DNA of 64,000 bases. Origin: CAXMQZ01 sp963719055. Its GTDB lineage: Bacteria > Acidobacteriota > Thermoanaerobaculia > Multivoradales > JAHEKO01. Numbering within the stretch: the first letter of the stretch is position 1; each line of letters starts with the position of its first letter. The notes beneath the pieces are model-generated. The model was given only the letters and a program-made list of their open reading frames with translations, was not told the DNA's origin and made no database searches. The stretch spans positions 1-64,000 of the forward strand of contig CAVRAU010000024.1 of NCBI GenBank assembly GCA_963719055.1, written 5' to 3'. Below are positions 9,237-18,388 of this stretch, piece by piece. The translations under genes and the position numbers were made by a program.

Positions 9237-10855
9237 CCCATCCCGCCAGCAGGAGCCGCCTAGCTAGCGTTGCGCAGGCAGCCGGGGTGGTGGTGATTGG
9301 GCTCGTCTGTCTGTCGGTGTCTGTGAGCCCCGCGGCGGCAGAGGCGGTACCTCGTTCGATGAGGCCGGTACTCTTCCCGGACCTGGGCGTTTTGGAGCCG
9401 GCGGTGGCGGCTCAGCTCGAGGAGACGCAAGACGCGCTGGTGGCCATCCTCGAAACGGATGACGCCACCCTCGAGGAGACGGCCGAGGCCTACAGCGAGC
9501 TGGCCCGTCTCTATCACGCCTACGGGCTTCTCGAGCCCGCCGAGACCTGCTATCTCAACGCGCTGCAACTGGTGCCAGAGAATCTCCGCTGGACCTACTT
9601 GTTGGGAACCCTGTATCAGACGAGCGGTCGGCTCGAAGAGGCGAGTCACTACTACCAGAGAGTCCTGCCGTCCCAGCCCCAGTACGTCCCCTTGTTGCTA
9701 CGGATTGCCGAGGTCCTGCTGGCCCAGGGCCAACCCGAGGAAGCCAAGGCCTACCTGACCACCGCCCTGGATCTGGAGCCCTCGTCGGCGGCCGTCCTGT
9801 CCGCTATGGGACAGGTGGCCCTTTCCGCCAGAGACTATTTGCAAGCGATCGACTTTCTCGAGCGGGCCCTGGCCCTGGTTCCCGAAGCCAACCGCCTCCA
9901 CTATGCCTTGGGTCAGGCCTACCGGGGCATCGGCGACCTAGACAAGGCCCGATACCACCTGGCCCTGCGGGGCGAGATCGGAGTGCGCCCGCGCGATTCG
10001 GTCGTCGACGAGCTGGAAGGCCTGAAGCGAGGCGAGACCGTCTATCTTCTGCGCGGACGCTCGGCCTTCCGGGTCGGGCGCTACGCGGAAGCCGTGGCGG
10101 AGTTCAGACGCGCCGTCGAGGCCGCCCCGGAGAGCGTGCGGGCCCGCGTGAATCTGGGGACCGCTTTGGCGCAGACTGGCGATCTCGAGGGCGCCATCCT
10201 CGAGTTTCGCCGAGCACTGGTGGGGGACCCGGATAATCGCACGGCACACTTCAACCTGGGCTCTCTGTTGGCTGACCAGGGGGAGTACGGTTTGGCTGTC
10301 GGGCACCTGCAGGTGGCTGTCGATCAGGAGCCGACGGATGCCGAGGCGCACCTCCAGCTGGCCGAAAGCCTCCGGGAGCTCGGTCGCTTGGACGAAGCGC
10401 TTGCCCACTACGGCGAGGCCATCGCTCTCGAACCGCGAAACGAGTTCGCCCGGCTCGGGCAGGCCGAAACACTGGTGCGTTGGAAGCGCTACGGCGAGGC
10501 TCGCGAGCGACTGGAAGAGGCCATCGCTTTGCTGCCCGAGAGCGGCTTGATCGCTCACGGCCTGGCGCGGTTGCTCGCCGCCTGCCCGGAACTGAGCCTC
10601 AGGGACGGAGAACGCGCACTGGACCTGGCGCTGCGGGTCTATCAGGGCCTGGCGACGGTGCGCCATGCTGCCACAGTGGCGGAGGCGCTGGCGGAACTGG
10701 GTCGCTGCGAGGAGGCCGTCGAGTGGCAAGGTCGGGCCCTTGCGGCAGTCGAGGAGCAGGGTGACGCGGCCGAGCCGGCAGGCCTTCTCGAGACTCTCAG
10801 GCACTACCAGGTGAGCCGGCCTTGCCGGCCTCCCGGAGGTCCCCAGCCGGACTGA
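9233..10855 (+). CDS. Secreted tetratricopeptide repeat protein
   Basis: The protein has 540 residues and starts at a GTG that overlaps the stop of the CRTAC1 gene. The N-terminus has a signal peptide (about residues 10-35, ending SPAAAEA). From about residue 70 to 500 it consists of 34-residue TPR units with the usual W/L-G-Y-A-P spacing, for example YLLGTLYQTSGRLEEASHYY and FNLGSLLADQGEYGLAVGHL. The pairing of a CRTAC1/ASPIC protein with a periplasmic TPR protein suggests the TPR acts as a scaffold or partner for the propeller. No enzymatic motif is visible. Confidence 0.85.
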   Translation: MTHPASRSRLASVAQAAGVVVIGLVCLSVSVSPAAAEAVPRSMRPVLFPDLGVLEPAVAAQLEETQDALVAILETDDATLEETAEAYSELARLYHAYGLLEPAETCYLNALQLVPENLRWTYLLGTLYQTSGRLEEASHYYQRVLPSQPQYVPLLLRIAEVLLAQGQPEEAKAYLTTALDLEPSSAAVLSAMGQVALSARDYLQAIDFLERALALVPEANRLHYALGQAYRGIGDLDKARYHLALRGEIGVRPRDSVVDELEGLKRGETVYLLRGRSAFRVGRYAEAVAEFRRAVEAAPESVRARVNLGTALAQTGDLEGAILEFRRALVGDPDNRTAHFNLGSLLADQGEYGLAVGHLQVAVDQEPTDAEAHLQLAESLRELGRLDEALAHYGEAIALEPRNEFARLGQAETLVRWKRYGEARERLEEAIALLPESGLIAHGLARLLAACPELSLRDGERALDLALRVYQGLATVRHAATVAEALAELGRCEEAVEWQGRALAAVEEQGDAAEPAGLLETLRHYQVSRPCRPPGGPQPD

Positions 10856-11115
10856 ACACCGGACAAGAGTATTCCCGAACGTCAACATAGTTGACCTGCC
10901 TCGCCCGGCACCCTAGACTTGCCAGCTAGAGTCCATAGGTCTTCCGAGTAGCTCCTCGCCGGTCAGAAGCGGGTCGATGCGCGAGCATTCTCTGGCCCAG
11001 CCGCAGTGCAGCCAGGCGAGGAAGCTGGATCAAGTGAAGCGGCGATGAAGAACTGAAAGAACGGAATCAATGGATGGCGGCGAGCCTCCGACCAACCGAA
11101 AAGGAGACCAGCGAG
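10856..11115 (+). promoter_or_regulatory. Promoter and putative operator of the S74 locus
   Basis: A -35 box TTGACC (10891-10896) and a -10 box TAGACT (10914-10919) are separated by exactly 17 bases. A perfect inverted repeat GTCAAC-ATA-GTTGAC (10881-10895) overlaps the -35 box and could be a repressor or activator site. The implied start near 10927 leaves a leader of about 190 bases before the ATG at 11116. I see no further structure in that leader. Confidence 0.45.
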
Positions 11116-11988
11116 ATGAAAAGCAGCAAACGTAGTATCAACTTCCTGTGGGTCGCGGCCCTACTGCCGGCGTTCGTCTGCATGCCCGCTCTGGCCGCTC
11201 AGCAGGTGGCGACGATGAGCGTAAACGGGGACAGCATCTCGTGGTCGCCGCAGGTGCCGCACGCCAAGATGGTATTGACGGTCTCAGGCGGCGGGCACTT
11301 CTTCCGCCACGAGTTCGAGGCTGCCGACAGTCCATCGTTCTCACCCTACGATGGTCAGGGCAATTCTCTACCGGACGGCAACTACACCTGGGAGCTGACA
11401 GTGATCCCGCGGCGTGAGCCGCTGAATCGCGAAGACTACGAGAACGGTCGGACGAACAACGACAGCTCATTGATGCAGCAGGGTCGTGGGGCCGAGCGCC
11501 AAATCGAGTCGGGCTACTTCAACATAGTCGGCGGCGGCTTTGTGGACTCCAGTCTGGTCGAGCCCGAGACTGCCCAGAAAGGCAGCGGCGATGTCAGGAT
11601 CGAGGGCGATGTCATGGCCGGGGGCACCAAGAACTTCGCCGTGCCCGACCCGGCCGCCGGCGATCGCGCGATCTACTACGCTGCCCTGGAGGGTCCCGAA
11701 GCGGGTACATACTTTCGCGGCAACGCCGTGACTGTCGACGGCGAGGCGACGATCGATCTGCCCGAGCACTTCAGCAAGGTGACCGAGGCCGCTGGCCTGA
11801 CCGTGCAGCTCACGCCGCTGGGTGGTTGGAGCCAGCTCTACGTCGATGAGATCTCGTGCGAGCGGCTGGTCGTGCGCGACGCCGAGGCCGGACAAGTGCG
11901 GTTCAGTTTCCTGGTCCAGGGCGTGCGCAAAGGCTACGCCGACTACCAGGTCGAGCGTCCGGCAGACGCGGTCGAAAAGTCCAACTGA
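11116..11988 (+). CDS. Secreted companion of tail-fibre-like protein
   Basis: The protein has 290 residues. The start at 11116 follows AAGGAG and precedes a signal peptide (FLWVAALLPAFVCMPALAAQ). Residues about 25-110 form a beta-rich domain. The C-terminal half (about 150-275) contains NFAVPDPAAGDRAIYYAALE, GPEAGTYFRGNA and VRKGYADYQVERP. From memory, this block also occurs in bacterial proteins encoded next to S74-type tail-spike-like proteins. It lies 17 bases upstream of the S74 gene with its own ribosome site, so the two form an operon. The role is unknown; a surface or extracellular structural function is inferred. Confidence 0.6.
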   Translation: MKSSKRSINFLWVAALLPAFVCMPALAAQQVATMSVNGDSISWSPQVPHAKMVLTVSGGGHFFRHEFEAADSPSFSPYDGQGNSLPDGNYTWELTVIPRREPLNREDYENGRTNNDSSLMQQGRGAERQIESGYFNIVGGGFVDSSLVEPETAQKGSGDVRIEGDVMAGGTKNFAVPDPAAGDRAIYYAALEGPEAGTYFRGNAVTVDGEATIDLPEHFSKVTEAAGLTVQLTPLGGWSQLYVDEISCERLVVRDAEAGQVRFSFLVQGVRKGYADYQVERPADAVEKSN

Positions 11989-12005
11989 ATTTCGAGGAGA
12001 GCATA

Positions 12006-13208
12006 ATGATGAAACATCAAAAGACCCTTTTCGCGGCCCTCCTCGTGGTGGGGACGGGCGGTTTGCTGCTGGCACCGCCGGCAGCGGCTGACCAGTGCAT
12101 CAATGACGACGGGATTTTCGACGGCTCGCTGTGTGTCGGCTTCGACTGTATTTGTGGCGAGAGCTTCGGCTTCGACACCATCCGCCTGAAGGAGAACAAC
12201 CTGCGGATGCACTTCGATGACACCAGTACTTCGGCCAGCTTCCCGAGGAACGACTGGCGGATCATCATCAACGACTCGGCCAACGGTGGCGCGAGCTACT
12301 TCTCGGTGCAAGATGCGACGGCGGGTCGCCGGCCCTTCACGATCGAAGCCGGTGCTGCCGCCAACTCACTCTACGTCGACGACCGCGGCGACGTCGGTCT
12401 CGGCACCTCGACCCCGGTGGTAGAGCTGCACGTCAAGGACGGCGACACCCCGACCCTCAGACTAGAGCAGGACGGCTCGTCGGGCTTTAACCCGCAGACC
12501 TGGGACCTGGCCGGCAACGAGACCAACTTTTTCGTCCGCGACGTCACCAACGGTTCGGCGCTGCCCTTCCGGATTCGTCCCAACGCGCCGACGAGCTCGA
12601 TCGACATCGACGGCAGCGGCAACGTGCGCATTGGCCATGCCACTGCCGCCTCGGGCCTGCTTCACGTCAGGGACGACACGGCCGACGCAGACGGCACTCT
12701 GCTGTTCCTGGAAAACGTCAATGCCTCGGGCCAAGCGATCTTCCAGATGCTCAATGGCTTCGGTGATCAGTGGGCATTCCGAGCCCAGAACAACGGCTTT
12801 GGCGTCAACTTCGCCGGCAACCCCGGCCTGGAGTTCCGGGTGGCCGAGAACGGCGATATCTTCGTCAACACGGTGATGGTCCATTCTTCGAAGTCTGTGA
12901 AAGAAGACTTCGAGCCCGTTGACCCGGCGGAGGCGCTGGCGCGAGTTGCGGCATTGCCGATCACCGAGTGGAGCTACAAGACGGGTCCGTCCGGCACGCG
13001 CCACATCGGACCCACGGCGGAGGACTTTCATGCCGCCTTCGGGCTAAACGACGATCCGACCCGGCTGGCGATCACCGACACGTCCGGTGTCGCCCTGGTC
13101 GCCATTCAGGGTCTAGTACAGAAGATCGAAGCCAAGGACGCCGAGATCGCCCAACTCGGGGAGCGCCTCGCGGCGCTAGAGAAGCTGGTTGGCTCACCGC
13201 AGCCGTAA
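12006..13208 (+). CDS. Tail-fibre-like protein with S74 chaperone domain
   Basis: The protein has 400 residues. The start at 12006 (MMKHQK) follows GAGGAG and precedes a signal peptide ending PPAAAD. The central part (about 60-290) is made of repeated beta segments with GDVGLGTSTPVVELHVKDG and GNVRIGHATAASGLLHVRD, typical of trimeric fibre stalks. The C-terminal domain (about 295-400) begins SSKSVKEDFEPVDPAEAL, continues WSYK...HIGPTAEDFHAAFG and ends in a coiled coil (KIEAKDAEIAQLGERLAALE). This matches the peptidase S74 intramolecular chaperone of phage tail spikes, which self-cleaves after trimerisation. A bacterial signal peptide and lack of phage genes nearby indicate a host secreted fibre. 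Confidence 0.8.
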   Translation: MMKHQKTLFAALLVVGTGGLLLAPPAAADQCINDDGIFDGSLCVGFDCICGESFGFDTIRLKENNLRMHFDDTSTSASFPRNDWRIIINDSANGGASYFSVQDATAGRRPFTIEAGAAANSLYVDDRGDVGLGTSTPVVELHVKDGDTPTLRLEQDGSSGFNPQTWDLAGNETNFFVRDVTNGSALPFRIRPNAPTSSIDIDGSGNVRIGHATAASGLLHVRDDTADADGTLLFLENVNASGQAIFQMLNGFGDQWAFRAQNNGFGVNFAGNPGLEFRVAENGDIFVNTVMVHSSKSVKEDFEPVDPAEALARVAALPITEWSYKTGPSGTRHIGPTAEDFHAAFGLNDDPTRLAITDTSGVALVAIQGLVQKIEAKDAEIAQLGERLAALEKLVGSPQP

Positions 13209-13228
13209 CGCAAAGTGCGGTGTCTGTA

Positions 13229-13262
13229 CGAGGCGGGGTTTCGACCCCGCCTCGTGCTTTTG
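13229..13262 (+). terminator. Rho-independent terminator after S74 operon
   Basis: A 10-bp perfect stem CGAGGCGGGG (13229-13238) pairs with 13245-13254 around a 6-base loop, followed by TGCTTTTG. It lies 20 bases after the S74 stop codon. Confidence 0.8.
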
Positions 13263-13344
13263 ATCGAAAAGCCTGGAAGAGCCTACCCCTAACCCATTTC
13301 CCGCTCTCGACCGCGCGACTCCCCCCGGTCGTCGGGTGAACAGG

Positions 13345-13379
13345 TTGACGGTGTTTAGTGTTTACTGTACACTAAACAC
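13345..13379 (+). promoter_or_regulatory. Palindromic, probably leaderless XRE promoter
   Basis: TTGACG (13345-13350) and TACACT (13368-13373) are spaced by 17 bases. An 11-bp perfect inverted repeat, GTGTTTAGTGT (13351-13361) and ACACTAAACAC (13369-13379), fills the spacer and covers the -10 box. Transcription would begin about 7 bases after the -10, at the ATG of the XRE gene (13380), giving a leaderless message. The palindrome is a natural operator for the XRE protein itself, so autorepression is inferred. Confidence 0.65.
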
Positions 13380-13734
13380 ATGGCAAACTTCGGTGACTAC
13401 ATCCGCAAGCGACGGGAAGCTCTCCGAGCCGGTGAGCCGAGCTTCTCGTTGCGGAAGGTCGCGGCGAAGATCGGGGTGGCACCCTCGTTCCTCAGCAAGG
13501 TCGAGAGGGGCCAGGATCCCGCCACCTTCGGAGCCCAAGATTCGAGCCCTGGCGACACTTCTCGGCGAGGATGCCGATGTACTGCTGGGCATGGCCGGCA
13601 AAGTCTCGAGCGATCTTCAGGATGCGATTTGTCGCCGACCGCAGCTTTTCGCGCAACTGATCCGCAGATTGAAGGACCTCCCGGACCGGGATGTCGAGCA
13701 GGTCGCCCGACGGGTTCGGGACGGTCGCTGGTAA
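13380..13734 (+). CDS. XRE-family transcriptional regulator
   Basis: A composite gene of about 118 residues with one frame break near 13518. The N-terminal half carries a Cro/C1-type helix-turn-helix, DYIRKRREAL, then FSLRKVAAKIGVAPSFLSKV ERGQ. The downstream frame continues PPSEPKIRALATLLGEDADV LLGMAGKV, the usual follow-on of this HTH family, and ends RRLKDLPDRDVEQVARRV. The ATG at 13380 sits directly on a palindrome with a promoter and no ribosome site, suggesting a leaderless autoregulated transcript. It probably controls the two unknown genes that follow it closely. Confidence 0.8.
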
Positions 13735-13748
13735 AGGGAGGTAGACCG

Positions 13749-13976
13749 ATGATCGATCTTCAACGCGACACTCTGGTGTTCTCGTTTCCCGAGGTCCACC
13801 AGGAAGCCAAGCTCACTATCGACTTCCAACGGACCCTGAGGATCCCCGACGATGGTAAGGACTATCCCCTTCCCCCGGGGCTGGACCGGTTCCCCACACG
13901 GCTGGTGGACGACTTCCCCGACGGGGTGCCGCCATCCTGGCTCGAGCACGGTGGCGTGCTGCTGCCGAGTGCCTGA
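13749..13976 (+). CDS. Small unknown protein, probably truncated
   Basis: A 75-residue protein whose ATG at 13749 follows GGGAGG, 14 bases after the XRE stop. The sequence (MIDLQRDTLVFSFPEVHQEA, RIPDDGKDYPLPPGLDRFPT, WLEHGGVLLP) has the look of a conserved N-terminal domain. From memory, similar N-termini belong to longer proteins found next to XRE regulators, in which LLP continues directly into more conserved sequence. Here the frame stops two codons later. It may be a truncated gene or a trimmed domain. No function is known to me. Confidence 0.55.
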   Translation: MIDLQRDTLVFSFPEVHQEAKLTIDFQRTLRIPDDGKDYPLPPGLDRFPTRLVDDFPDGVPPSWLEHGGVLLPSA

Positions 13977-14017
13977 GGCCGGACAAGTGAGAGAGACGGA
14001 GTTTTAGGAGAGCGATC

Positions 14018-14829
14018 GTGACATCACCAGAATACCCCCCCATTCGAGGTTGGCGACAAGCTGCAGATCGCGGAAGAGCTGCAAGAAGGCGATCTGGTCT
14101 TCTTCGACCCCATCGAGCCCGGCCGGGTTGCGGTGCGAGTCGTGCGTCTGGGGGATCTCGACGGCAGCCACGAGGCGCTGTTTCGCACCTATCCAGGACC
14201 GGACGGACCCGAGTTCATCCCGGTTCGAGAACCCTTCGATGACATCCTCGCCTGGGAAAAGCTCCGACATCTGGGAGCCGCCGCAGAGGACAAAGGAAGC
14301 AACTGGGGACGGTTCGCAATTCCCATGGAGACCCTGGTCATCTACGCACCGGGAGAAGATCCGCCGCCCAGACGGAAGTTCGAAGACATCGAGATGCCCG
14401 CCGAGACTCGCGCGAGCCTGGAAGGCTATCTCCTGCTCTGCAGCAAGATCCCACCTCCGCCCGAGCCGCTAGCGGGTATTGGCGGGGCTGCGCATCCAAG
14501 CCGGTCAGATTCCCGAGGAAGGTCGCGATGAAATCCTCGAGACGGTCTTTGCTCCCGACTCCATTGTCGAGCTGCGAGGAATGCTGTCGTCCTCGGCTAT
14601 CGTGGAGCCTCCGCTCTTGGCGGCCGGTGTCCATGGAGCCGTGCTCGACATGCTGCTCAGCCAAGGTGCCTACATGTCCCGAGTTACCGGCTTCAAAAGG
14701 GAGGCGGAGTTCGCGCTGCCCATGGACTGCCGCTGCCGCGTGACGGCGTTCGAGCCGAGTGCCCCCCATGAAGTCACCGGTGGACACTCATTCAACCGGC
14801 CCACCGTGCGACTCGAACAGATCGAGTAA
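14018..14829 (+). CDS. Unknown protein in XRE cassette
   Basis: A composite gene of about 270 residues starting at a GTG (14018) behind TAGGAG. The first frame break lies at a run of seven C (about 14035-14041) and the second near 14475. Joined, the product reads FEVGDKLQIAEELQEGDLVF, then VRVVRLGDLDGSHEALF, then AGLRIQAGQIPEEGRDEILE and ends RPTVRLEQIE. I do not recognise it. It is soluble, with no signal peptide or helices. Its position behind the XRE gene and the 75-residue gene suggests a co-regulated cassette. Confidence 0.5.
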
Positions 14830-14915
14830 CGGCGCCACTCCGACACCTGGGCTCGGGGATCGTGAAACCTTCTCTCCCGCCTTCTTCATTACCAAGAAAG
14901 GGTGAGGAGACGACC

Positions 14916-16113
14916 ATGCGCTGGACAACAGAAAGAAGTCTCAAACGTTGGCAGGAAGATGGCCTCCTGACAGAGGAGAAGGTGGCCGAACTGCGGGCGA
15001 GCCTGGCTCACGGCCATTCTGCCCGTGGCATTCGCATCTTCGCGGCCCTCGGCGCAGTGCTGGCCGGTCTCGGAGTGATCCTCTTCGTCTCGAGCAATTG
15101 GGCATGGATGGGACCGACCTACCGGGTTATCGTGTCTGCTGGCTGCCTATGCGGCCGTGGTGGCTGGCGCCGTGGCGGCCGGTCGACGTGACCAACCGAG
15201 AGTAGCCGAGGCTCTGTGGCTGCTAGCGACTCTGGTTCTCGGTGCCAATATCTTCCTGGTGGCGCAGATCTTCAACTTTCAGCTCACCTACTGGCAGGGC
15301 ACCTTTCGCTGGATGCTCGGAGCCCTGGTGCTCGGATGGGCGCTGCGGAGCCGGTACCAGGCCGCAGTGGCGATTCCCTTGGGGTTACTGACCCTCGGTT
15401 GGCTCGACAGCGGCAGCGGCTGGCCGGTTCTGGGTCAGTGGGAGTTTCTCTTTTCTGAGAACAGTCTGCGCCCCATCCTGCCGTTGATCGGTGTCGGTCT
15501 TATTGCGCTCTCACTCTTGGCAGCACGCAGCAGGAAATGGGAGTTCCTCCAAGGCAGTAGCTTCGGATGGGGTTTGACCTTGGTCATGATCTCCGCTGTC
15601 GTCTCGACTGCAGGTGCCGACTTAGCCGAGTGGTTCTTCGGATTCGCGGGTCGAGCGACACAGCTGACCATTCTCGCAGTCGTCGCTTTGCTGCTGGCAG
15701 CGGCTTTCGCCTTCGGCAAGTACCGTTGGCCCGAATCGCGATGGGTCCTCGGCAGCATCGCTGTTCTGTTCGGCCTCATGGTCGTACCGCTGGCGGACAA
15801 GCACTTGCTCGCCGAGCAGATCGCCGGCTTTCACCTGCCGTTCGTCGGCTACGTTCTGGCGGTCTTCGCGTTGGCCCTGCTGACGATCTGGACCGGCGTC
15901 AAAGCCAGTCGTCCAGTTTTGGTCAACGCCGGCATGGTCACGAGCGCTTTGTTGATCTTCACGCAGTATGTGAGCTGGTCCTTCGAACTCCTCGACCGCT
16001 CGTTGGTGTTTATCTTTGGCGGGCTGCTTCTGCTGGGTCTCGCCACGGTGCTGGAGAAAAAGCGTCGGGCTCTTCTCGAACGAATGAGCCTGGCAGGAGG
16101 TGAGGCGTCATGA
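14916..16113 (+). CDS. DUF2157 membrane protein
   Basis: A composite gene of about 400 residues with one frame break near 15140. The ATG at 14916 follows GAGGAG. The N-terminus (SLKRWQEDGLLTEEKVAELR) is the cytoplasmic DUF2157 head, followed by about 10-12 transmembrane helices, for example IFAALGAVLAGLGVILFVSS and LLATLVLGANIFLVAQIF. DUF2157 proteins are very often encoded directly upstream of GDYXXLXY proteins, as here, with an ATGA overlap (16110-16113). The function of the pair is unknown; an envelope role is inferred. Confidence 0.85.
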
Positions 16114-16607
16114 CGAGGAAAACAATGATCGCTGTCGCCGCCCAGGTGGCCCTGATGCTGGTGGGTTTGGTCTCGCCGCTGGCCGTCAAAACCACCGGCA
16201 CGACCGCCTTCCTGGAAACGCTGCCCATCGACCCGCGGTCTCTATTTCGTGGCGACTATGTGACTCTCGGGTATTCCGTCGGCAACTCCACCCTGAGTCC
16301 GGAAGTGGCGAGCGAGTCCCGCAAGACGGGCAAGCCCGTCTACGTCACTGTCACCACCGATCGACCGGCCCTTTTCGTTGATGCCAGTCTCGAACCGCCC
16401 GAGCTCGAGGCGGGACAAGTGTGCCTCAAGGGTCGGGTTCGCAGATTTGGAGACCAGAGAACGGTCGACTTCCCCCAGATCGCCCAATACTTCGTCCCCG
16501 AGGGCGAAGGCCGTGAGCTCGAGCGCCGCGTCGGCGAGAACCTGCTCGCCGAGCTCAAGGTGAGTGGCCGCTGCAACGCGGTGCTCGTGGGGCTGGAGCC
16601 GCGTTGA
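16110..16607 (+). CDS. GDYXXLXY domain-containing protein
   Basis: The protein has 165 residues, and its start overlaps the DUF2157 stop by 4 bases, with AGGAGG upstream inside the preceding gene. It has one N-terminal helix (MIAVAAQVALMLVGLVSPLA) and then the family-defining motif FRGDYVTLGY at about residues 48-57. The rest is a predicted beta-rich extracytoplasmic domain. It is conserved with DUF2157 as a two-gene unit; no activity is known. Confidence 0.9.
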   Translation: MTRKTMIAVAAQVALMLVGLVSPLAVKTTGTTAFLETLPIDPRSLFRGDYVTLGYSVGNSTLSPEVASESRKTGKPVYVTVTTDRPALFVDASLEPPELEAGQVCLKGRVRRFGDQRTVDFPQIAQYFVPEGEGRELERRVGENLLAELKVSGRCNAVLVGLEPR

Positions 16608-16620
16608 TTCGCGGCACCGC

Positions 16621-16646
16621 GGGCGGGCACAGAGGCCCTCCCCTAC
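16621..16646. repeat. Dispersed GC palindrome overlapping a stop codon
   Basis: This copy reads GGGCGGGCACAGAGGCCCTC then CCCTAC. The CTA at 16643-16645 is the TAG stop, on the minus strand, of the AIM24-like gene. Confidence 0.7.
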
Positions 16647-17438
16647 TTGTTGTCGCCCATCAGAAGACCTCCCAGTCCACCCAGGACCGAGCCTTCGCCC
16701 TTGCTCTTGCCGCCGGCTGACAGGGGCGTGTTTGATGATGCGGTCCGCCATCCGCGAGAACGGCAGGCTCTGCAGGAGCACGCGGCCGTGCCCGGTCAGG
16801 GTGGTCAGGAACGCGCCTTCGCCGCCGAAGAACATGGACTTGAGGTTGCCGGCCATCTGGATGTCGTAGCTGATACCCGGCGCGAAGGCGACCAGGCATC
16901 CGGTGTCGACTCGCAGGGTCTCACCTTGCAGATGCTTCTCGATGACCGTGCCGCCCGCGTGGACGAAGACCTTGCCGTCGCCCTTCAGCCGCTGCAGGAT
17001 GAACCCCTCGCCGCCGAAGAATCCGGCTCCGAGACGCTTTTGGAAGGCGATGCCGATACTGGTGCCCTTGGCCGCACAGAGAAAGGCGTCTTTCTGGCAA
17101 AGGAGCTCGCCGCCGTTCGAGGCCAGATCCACAGGGATGATCTTGCCGGGATAGGGCGCCGCGAAGGCGACATGTTTCTTGCCCTTTCCCTGATTGGTGA
17201 AGTGAGTCATGAAGATGGACTCACCCGTCAGGGCTCGCTTGCCCACGCTGAGCAACTTGTCCAGCGTGCCCTGGTTGGCCACCGCCCCGTCACCCATATG
17301 AGCCTCGAAGTTGATGCCGTCTTCCATGTAGTTCATCGCGCCCGCCTCGGCGATCACCGTCTCACCGGGGTCGAGCTCGATCTCGACGATCTGCATGTCG
17401 TCGCCGTAGATCTGGTAGTCGATTTCATGGCTCTGCAT
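16643..17438 (-). CDS. AIM24/TIGR00266 family protein
   Basis: A composite gene of about 265 residues. The start at 17438 (MQSHEIDYQIYGDDMQIVEI) is preceded by AAGGGG. The body shows the family signature LDPGETVIAEAGAMNYMEDG, GLY-rich stretches, and FFGGEGFILQRLKGDGKVFV followed by a second FFGGEGAFLTTLTG, i.e. the duplicated double-stranded beta-helix fold. One frame break lies near 16725. In the corrected frame the C-terminus is a glycine-rich tail (AGGKSKGEGSVLGGLGGLLM) ending GDNK with its TAG inside a dispersed repeat. Family members are cytoplasmic proteins of unclear function, related to mitochondrial AIM24. Confidence 0.85.
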
Positions 17439-17668
17439 TGGATTCCCCTTTCCGAGATTTGAGTACAGGTTTCGTTCTTCCATCCCGCTGTGGAACTTCA
17501 TTCTAGCTTCGAGTCACAAGCCGACGATGGTAGGCACAGTGGCCCTCCAACCCGAGGCCGGCGTGGAAGCCGGCCACTCAAACTGCTGCCTCACGAAGAA
17601 CGGCCGGTGCAGAGACCGGCCGATTCGCGATCGGGACAAGCTCCGCCATCGATGTGGCGCACGAGCAG
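17439..17668. other. Intergenic stretch with repeat remnants
   Basis: No gene is seen here. Two degenerate copies of the dispersed palindrome are present: GAGGCCGGCGTGGAAGCCGG around 17550 and GGCCGGTGCAGAGACCGGCC at about 17604-17623. The second is the same variant (agagACC) as the 41-bp array at 40.1 kb. Confidence 0.5.
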
Positions 17669-18388
17669 TCAGCCCGGGGCGCAGAGAAGGGCCAGGCACA
17701 GCAGGGCGCAGGCTGCGGCGAAAGGCAGCAGCAGGCAGACAACATAGCCCCAGGCTGGGGTGCGCTCGCCAGGCTCGCGGGCCACAACGGTCTTGGCGAT
17801 GATGTCGAGAGCTCGTTGACGCTTGTCGGTGAACGGGATGAAGAGAGCGTCGATCCAGAGCATGTCGAAGAACAGCGACAAGCGCCGCACAAACGCCTGG
17901 CCCAGCCCGATGGGCGCACCGCTCTCGCGCACGACCCGGATCCGCATCAGGTGCTTGCCCAGAGTCCTGCCAGAGTGCGCTTCGAGAAGCGGAAAGTAGA
18001 AGATCCAGATCCCCATCAGTGCCAGGAACAACAGGCCGCAGAGCACGAGCCAGGCAACCGCCACCTGACCGGGCTCTTCCCCCACGACACCCATCAGAAA
18101 TCCCAGACCGATCACCGGCACGGTGAACCAGGTGAGCAATCCGAAGTCGCCGACGAAGGCTACAAACCGTTGCCAGAAACCCGCATATTCGAACTGACGC
18201 TCGGCGTTGAAGGCGGCGGCCACCTCTGCGGGTGTCCCCAGACCATCGATGATCTCGCGTGGTGCCCGGCCCTCGGCTTCCGCCTCGGCGAAATGCGAGC
18301 GCAAGTCGGCCTCCAATCGCTCTCTGTCTTCTGAAGCAGCGAACACATGGTGCAGGACGTCTGCGATGTAGCGATCGGCAGGTTTCAT
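17669..18388 (-). CDS. RDD family membrane protein with HAAS-like head
   Basis: The protein has 239 residues. The N-terminal about 75 residues (YIADVLHHVF, EADLRSHFAEAEAEG, IIDGLGTPAEVAAAFN) resemble the DUF1700/HAAS helical domain often found beside PadR regulators. An RDD-like membrane domain follows with four or five helices and RTLGKHLMRIRVV. It overlaps the PadR gene by 4 bases and is surely its partner. In such pairs the PadR represses its own operon and the membrane protein senses or responds to envelope conditions, though that is inference from the family context. Confidence 0.8.
   Translation of the reverse strand: MKPADRYIADVLHHVFAASEDRERLEADLRSHFAEAEAEGRAPREIIDGLGTPAEVAAAFNAERQFEYAGFWQRFVAFVGDFGLLTWFTVPVIGLGFLMGVVGEEPGQVAVAWLVLCGLLFLALMGIWIFYFPLLEAHSGRTLGKHLMRIRVVRESGAPIGLGQAFVRRLSLFFDMLWIDALFIPFTDKRQRALDIIAKTVVAREPGERTPAWGYVVCLLLPFAAACALLCLALLCAPG

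Noticed and set aside
14035..14041. Programmed frameshifting at C or G runs
   Set aside because: Breaks occur in some forty places in unrelated genes with no common slippery motif or downstream structure. Assembly error is simpler.
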